DNA of 64,000 bases from Penelope pileata (lineage: Eukaryota; Chordata; Aves; Galliformes; Cracidae). Position numbers and translations under genes: made by a program. Within the stretch, counting starts at the first letter, position 1, and each line of letters opens with the position of its first letter. The notes under the pieces are model-generated. The model had not been told where the DNA came from. It saw nothing but the letters and a program-made list of their open reading frames with translations, and searched no databases. The stretch is from NCBI GenBank assembly GCA_013396635.1, contig WBMW01003950.1, forward strand, positions 1,899,308-1,963,307, in the 5' to 3' direction. This document shows, in pieces, positions 58,091 to 64,000 of the stretch.

Positions 58091-61000
58091 GTGTGCTTTA
58101 CAGGCTGGAGGAGTTTTTAAATGGCTTAGTTATCATTGAAACTGAAGTATGTTTCTGCTCTTGGACACTTGAAATCAGTGCTAACCTGTAATTCTTAAGC
58201 ATATAGCAAGACATGGTAAATTCCCGAAACTGCTTTGGCATTGCTTTTTAACACAGACTAGTGAAAGAGATAACTGTAAAGGATATACAGCTGTAGTGAG
58301 ACTTCCTCCACCTTTGGAAAAGAATAAATTAAGCTTGTACTACTTGCATGTAATAAATACCTGCACATAGATTCTAGCTAGAGTTTGCCATAGAATAAAT
58401 CTCACTGGTCCCTTGGCTTCCTGTAATGTTTCAGAACAGTACAGATCACTGTGTGTTATTTGAAAATACAACTGTGTGACCATGTCATCTTGCAGTTATA
58501 AGCAGATAAGCTCTTTCCCTTTCATGGAAATAATATCAAGTGTTCTTTGTCTTGAGTAAGAGGAGGAATCTGCTGAAAGAAAAACCTGAGTAAATCTGAG
58601 TGTGTCACTTTCCATATTGGAGAAGCTTTCATATTATTGTTGAAGGCATATAATTAAATCACTGGTATAGCTGTGCTGGGGAATTACTGGCATTCATTTT
58701 ATCTGTAACAATATACACCAATTTAAGAGTTTAACTATGATTATCAGATAAAGCACAGAAGACTTCTATACTCCCCTCAAAATGTGCTGTTCATTATAGG
58801 AGTTACACTTAGCTCTAGTTTGATATTGTTAAGCCTTAATCATTTTAAAGTAATTTACCATATAAACATGTAAATTGCTTGAAGATTTAATATAAAGATT
58901 TTTCCAGATCATCAGTTTGCTTTTTTTAGAAAGCTTTGGTGTTAGCAGTCCCGATGCATTTCCTCTTTGAATTTTTCCAGTATTCAGTAGAAGCAGTAGT
59001 GTTGTTATTAACCTGTTTTCTCCAATGATGTGTTTCCAAGGTGGGTTCGTTTCATCCTATTCCTAGTCTGGGGAGAGGACTAGAGTAGGTCCTCACATCT
59101 GCCTCAAATTTTCCACCTCATGCTATATCCAAAGGTAGTTTTTCAGGTGAATGAAATACTCAAGTGTAGCTGAGCTATTAAGGTTTAATTTCTGAAAAAT
59201 GAAAACACTTCATTCCTTTCCCACTCACCTTCTTTTCCATTTGTACCTTTGACTCCATTTCTGGAATGTTTGAAACCTTGAAAAAGGAAATGGCTGCTGG
59301 CTGCATCCGTGAATGATCGCTTAAAACTCCTTCAATGTTATGTGAGAAGTTGCTCGTGTCTCCTTAAATTGATCTTCTTGCTTCTTCCACAAGAGTATTC
59401 ATCACTCTACCCACAGCTGTTATCTCATTCAGAGCTTTCCCAGACAGGAAGACAGACGACCTTCCATTAAAACATACACAGTAAGCTTTAGCTCAGTAAG
59501 GTTTATCTGTCTGTTCCTTTAGCAATGACTGATAAACATATGTTCCAGACCAAGTTGCGCTGACATCCAGTTTCAGTTGCTCAAATATTTCAAGGAATTA
59601 GAACATATCATAATGTTTTCTCTGTTCTTGAGAATTTCTTCAAGTAATTATGTAACCATATAGCTAGTACAGTCCATTCTTCAGTAATAATTTCACTCCC
59701 GTGCATTCCTTTTAGTAAGGTAAGTCTAGGAATCAAGCACCATTGTGAGCTCTTAAGAACAGGTACTTGTCTTTTGTGACTGTTACTGGAGTATTTGAGC
59801 ACTTTTGGATAGTGATGACTAGTGTCTGCAGTGTCTGTTTTCATCATCCTAGTGATGAGAAATGTCTTGAAATTTTTGTTTTAAATATGGATGAGGAACT
59901 TACTGTACAGCTGTATAACAGGCCCAGAACATGTCCTTGCATTCATAGTCGTACTGAGGGTCACTGAAAGGCACTATCCGTGCTTACTGCAAAGCAAATG
60001 CTAGCAAATGCAAATCTAGCTCAACAGTTCTGATGAATGACTCTACCTAACAAGGATGTTCTTCCAAGAGAACTGTTCTCAGTATCAATTGCACCACCTG
60101 ATACTTGCATTCAAGCTAACTGCTTGAATATTCCAGGTTATCAGCTCCTTAGTCTACAACTGGTAGGCAAACCGTTAACAGCCTACACTGAAGGAACATA
60201 CTATCCTGAGAGAAATTTTCCCTGTCTCTATCAGATGTAAGCTCCCTTGCATCAGATAGAACAAGCCCCTGTCATTACGAACTGCTCATCAATAATGGAG
60301 GCAAAAAGGGATGTGTGTGTGAAAGAATTAAAGATAGTTGTGATTAATATTTAGAAGTCTTGAGAAACCAGGCTAGTTTTAATCTTTAAAAAAAATCTTT
60401 ACTTGGCGTTCATTAACCACAGACTTCATGCTAATGGCTTGTTTTATGACCTACTAACTGCTATTGGTATGTATTCAAAGTAGTCAGTCCTTAACAATCA
60501 TGTTCAACGGTAGCTGTGAGGATAGAACAGCATCATGCTGATGCCACGCAGTTAGAGCGGGTAGCCACTGTCAGTCACAGAAGTCAAACTGATCAGGTTC
60601 CAGAGCTGTTCAGTAAGGAAACGAACCAGTGCATCATCTTCCCTCAAGTTAAGGAGCTTATCCTTTTTATGAAGCAGTTTTGCATCTGAAAAACTCCCAC
60701 TCCTCGACCCTTAGACTGAATTTTGTGTAACACTTGGATTGATATTACTTACCTAGGCCATGGCAGGTGCCTTATCTTGTTGCTTGCCTTTAACCCTCAC
60801 CCATTTCTTAGTTGCTGTTGCTTTTTCTTGAAGCAAAAACAGTCTTTTTCTAGCTCTCTCCAGTGGCTGCTTCATCAATGAACTCTTTGTGCTTCTGGGC
60901 CTGCTGTTTTCAAACTGTGTCCCTGTCCTCATATTCAAGGCTTTTACTGATTTTGTGTGATTAAGCTCCACATCATAACAAGTGTCCTGGTGTGTCAAGC

Positions 61001-61099
61001 TCCTGTTCACACAGCAAGTTCTTATAGTGACGGGCTGGGACTAGAGTTTTGCGCAGTTAGCATAGGACTCAGAGCTTACCCAGTATTCTGGAGCAAAGA

Positions 61100-61925
61100 G
61101 ATATTACGGGGCCATCCAGAGAGACCTCGGATGAGACTTGAGAGGTGGGCCTGTGTGAACCTTGTGAAGTTCAAACAGGCAAAGTGCAAGGTGCTGCATC
61201 TGGGTTGGAGCGATCCCAAGCACAAATATAGCCCAAGTAGTGAAAAGATTGAGAGCAGCCCTGCAGAGGACTTGGGGGCACTGTCTGATGAAAAAACTCA
61301 TGAGTTGGCAGTGTGCATTTGCAACCCTGAAGGCCAACTGTATCCTAGGCTGCATCAAAAGAACTGTGGCCAGCAGAGTGAGGGAGGTGATGGGTCTCCT
61401 TCTGTGAGCCCCCACCTGGAGTGCTGTGTCTGGGCCTGGGGCCCCAGCAAAAGAAAGACATGGACCTGTTGGGGCAGGTCCAGAGGAGGGCCACAAGGAT
61501 GATCCGAGGGTTGGAGCACCTCTCCTTTAAAGAAAGGCTGAGGGAGCTGGACTTTTTCATCCTGAAGAAGAGAAGGCTTCAGGGAGACCTTACTGTAGCC
61601 TTTAAATACTTAAAGGGGAACTGCAGGAAAAATTAGGAAGAGACTTTACCAGGTTGTGTAGTGACAGGACAAGGGATAACAGCTTTAAACTGAAAGACAG
61701 TAGATTTAGAATAGATACTGGGAAGAAATTCTTTACGGTCATGAGACATTGGAACATGTTGCCCGGTGAAGGTGTGGATGCCCCATCCCTGAAGTGTTCA
61801 AGGCCAGGTTGAGTGGGTTTTTGAGTAACCTGATCTACTGAAAGGTGTCACTGCCCTCCTGGCATGAGGGTTGAAACTAGATCTTCTTTAAAGTCCCTTC
61901 TGACCGAAACCATTCTGTGATTCTG
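61100..61925 (+). mobile_element. CR1 LINE, 0.8-kb 3' portion with decayed reverse-transcriptase ORF
   Basis: The longest transposon remnant in the window. The C-terminal part of the CR1 ORF2 protein is readable in fragments: KCKVLHLGWSDPKH, EDLGALSDEKTHE, SPHLECCVWAWGP, then in another frame RRATRMIRGLEHLSF and REL, and GDLTVAFKYLKG, with a frameshift between about 61420 and 61440 and a stop after 61620. Beyond it come the usual 3' UTR blocks (ccctgaagtgttcaaggcca) and the tail ccattctgtgattctg. It is 5'-truncated, inactive and in the same orientation as TMEM245. Confidence 0.95.
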
Positions 61926-63350
61926 TTGTTATCAATGACAGTACTATTTTTACTTTTTACTAACTGACAGGCCTCTGCTTAGTACAGCCTGCTCCCTCAA
62001 AAAATCACTGTCTTATGTGTTACAGTCCACATAGTGTGATGCACATTATTAATGTTTTCTGGTGTCTGCCTGAACGTGGGCCACTGCTGCAGCTTCAGAA
62101 TGGATTTCTCAATCCAGAGAGGAAGGAAGCAGACAAGGTACCAGTGGGAGAACACTTTTGAGCAGTGTTCTCATCACTTCTAACCTCACTTGAGGTGTTT
62201 TCAAGGGAGACTAATAAAAACTATTCAGAAGATGAGCTTAAAATACCAAACTCCCATTACGTAGTCAGAAGCATGGGCTTCTTGTTTTTAGTATGTATTG
62301 TAATTCCTTGTCACTTTTTGAAGCAGTTATTTCCTACCAAATTTATGCTTAATAAATTGTCTTACGTATGTCTCATTTGGTTCCAAAGTAGAGGTGGTCA
62401 CATGACTCTGTGAGTCTGAAATAAGGTACAGCTTTTCACCCGTAACCTTTGTTTTTATATCTTTGAATCACTTTGGCTAACATGTTCTCACTGTATTCCT
62501 TCTGAATGAAATATTTGGTATGAGACTGTTGTGCACAGCTTCTAAAAGTATGCCTCCATCTGCCATGTCGTGCCATGCCTTTATGTTCCTAACTGTTTCC
62601 TGAAGTTGCTGCCTTAATTAGATTGTTGCATCTGCATCCAGACATAAACTAATTTGGCTGTACTGGATATTCTTTATTTAAAGGCATATCTCAAAACTAC
62701 TCTGTGCTGTCTGTAATTAATAAGCAGTCAGTTTCCCAAATCACTAAAGAATTTAATTGGTTGTCCTGCATTGATTGATTAATTTTCTGTAGCTATTTGA
62801 CTAACCATGGCATCCATATGCAAAATCACAGCTTGTCTAGTTGTCTACAGAGATTATAACAATTATGTATCTTATTTGCCTAAAAGCTTAAATATATTAA
62901 AGTAATAATCACATTACTTGATTTGAAGCTGCCTTCAGATTTATTTTTGCTTTGTGGTGTTACTCCTTGTTCTTAGTGCTTTAGCATTTCTGCTTTTGAA
63001 AAGGTGAGTTTTCTCTCCCAATATGAGATCTGTTTTCAGTTGATGGTGATACTGATCACAATAAACAAGTGTAACATCATCTACATTTTTATGCAATTTT
63101 ACGAGATTAAATAATTTTGAGCATTGGGAGAAAAATTCTAAAACTTTGTATCTGTCTACCTAGTGACTTGTCTTTGGCAAAGTAAGTCTTACCTGTTTCA
63201 ATTTAGGGATAAGGGGAGATGATTCAATTTTTTATATATATAAACTTATTTTTTGTGCAGCTCGATGATGAATGACTCTGCAAGCAATTCTCTGTTTTAA
63301 CTAATACAGTTTGGTGCCTGACTTTGACTTCATTGCTCCTTCTTTTCTAG

Positions 63351-63473
63351 ATCCTGGAGTCTCTGTGGATAGTGATGAGTCGCAATGTGAGCCTCTTGTT
63401 TACTACAGTCACAACATTAGTGACAATCCTTTTCCATAGTGGGACAGCTCTTCTCAATTTTGTGCTTTCTGTG
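63351..63473 (+). CDS. TMEM245: TMEM245 exon 13 (E13)
   Basis: 123 nt, phase 0-0, 41 codons: ILESLWIVMSRNVSLLFTTV, then TTLVTILFHSGTALLNFVLS and V. Two hydrophobic stretches form a helix pair at the start of the conserved AI-2E-like membrane core. Acceptor ttcttttctag, donor gtaagt. It is residues 507-547 of the visible protein; roughly the last third of TMEM245, including the rest of the AI-2E-like domain, lies right of the window. Confidence 0.97.
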
Positions 63474-64000
63474 GTAAGTAGTATGTTATGTGTTTACATG
63501 ATTGGTTTTACTGAAGGAACCTAACTGCACGTACTGTAACGTCGAAAATCAAACCTAAAGAATTGAAAACATCCTCTAAACTTACCAAATTGAGATGTTG
63601 AAGCTTTCAAACCAGTTTGGGGGACATCGTAGGCAAAGGAGCCTGATACCCACATTGTGATTTCCACATTGAGAAGCTGGCAGTCTTCCTGTTACGCTAT
63701 TCATTGAAAACTCTTTGCTTCTGGCCTTGAAGACGTTGAATTGTTACTCCTGATACCCTAAACAACTGCTGAAATCTTATGGCATGTTCTCGTAAGCATA
63801 TCCTTAAACAAACCAGTGCTTTCAGTACAGGGAAAAAAAATGTACTAGCTGGAAGTTTGCTGGAAGCTTATGAACATCTTGATCTCAGTCAGTCAGTGGT
63901 GTTAAGGTCTCTGACCTAGGACTTTTTCCTATGTTATGTAAACACATGCTGATCTTGGAGGCTTGACTGAAATCCATGTCTTATATACTAGTTCAACATG
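63474..64000 (+). other. TMEM245: TMEM245 intron 13, 5' part
   Basis: Starts with a consensus donor gtaagt and runs off the window. No exon or hairpin recognised in the visible 527 bases. Confidence 0.85.

Larger units (their letters stand above)
55962..63350 (+). other. TMEM245: TMEM245 intron 12
   Basis: A 7.4-kb intron, the second longest here. It contains A-rich sequence with a single N at 57036, a T/GT-rich block at about 57958-58090 and the 0.8-kb CR1 fragment at 61100-61925. No exon or small RNA recognised. Acceptor ttcttttctag. Confidence 0.85.

Noticed and set aside
60957..61502. 181-codon open frame on the + strand
   Set aside because: Most of it is the decayed CR1 ORF2 C-terminus; it is not a host gene.
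1..64000. CRISPR arrays, bacterial operons, rRNA and tRNA genes
   Set aside because: None seen. The DNA is vertebrate, with spliced genes, CR1 LINEs and a CpG island; no tRNA A/B-box pair or regularly spaced direct repeats were noticed.

Overview
The window is vertebrate nuclear DNA, almost certainly from a bird. It has intron-rich genes with GT-AG junctions, a CpG-island promoter, several CR1 LINE 3' fragments of the type that dominates bird genomes, and an old LTR-like repeat whose wording I know from bird genomes. The sequence alone does not fix the species. Four sites hold Ns (4384, 16587, 49592-49615, 57036).

Layout. Positions 1-4839 carry the last three coding exons of FRRS1L on the + strand (185 codons: most of the DOMON domain plus the C-terminal hydrophobic anchor), followed by its 3' UTR, with a good AATAAA at 6256 and a possible distal one at 12633. 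From about 6.3 to 16.3 kb no coding gene is seen; two CR1 fragments, A/T-rich tracts and microsatellites lie there. A CpG island (about 16290-17150) with a ZNF143/THAP11-like promoter motif marks the start of TMEM245, also on the + strand. Thirteen TMEM245 exons (E1 partial, E2-E13) run from 16587 to 63473 and join in one frame for 547 codons. Every junction is GT-AG and every exon phase agrees. The gene continues past the right edge. Introns hold CR1 pieces (22.6, 53.2 and 61.1 kb), an LTR-like repeat (33.5 kb) and homopolymer tracts.

FRRS1L is an endoplasmic-reticulum factor that helps build neuronal AMPA receptors. TMEM245 is a poorly characterised multi-pass membrane protein related to the AI-2E transporter family. 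The two genes are neighbours in the same tandem order in mammals (human 9q31.3), so the window shows conserved synteny and not an operon or joint system. That human segment corresponds largely to the avian Z chromosome, so Z linkage is a reasonable inference, not something read from the sequence.

I found no clearly new biological system. The points most worth checking are: TMEM245 exon 1 appears to have lost its 5' half in a one-base N; a 24-nt TMEM245 microexon sits in a neural-microexon-like splice context; a well-formed candidate poison or alternative terminal exon lies in TMEM245 intron 6; and a candidate distal poly(A) site could extend the FRRS1L 3' UTR to about 12.7 kb.
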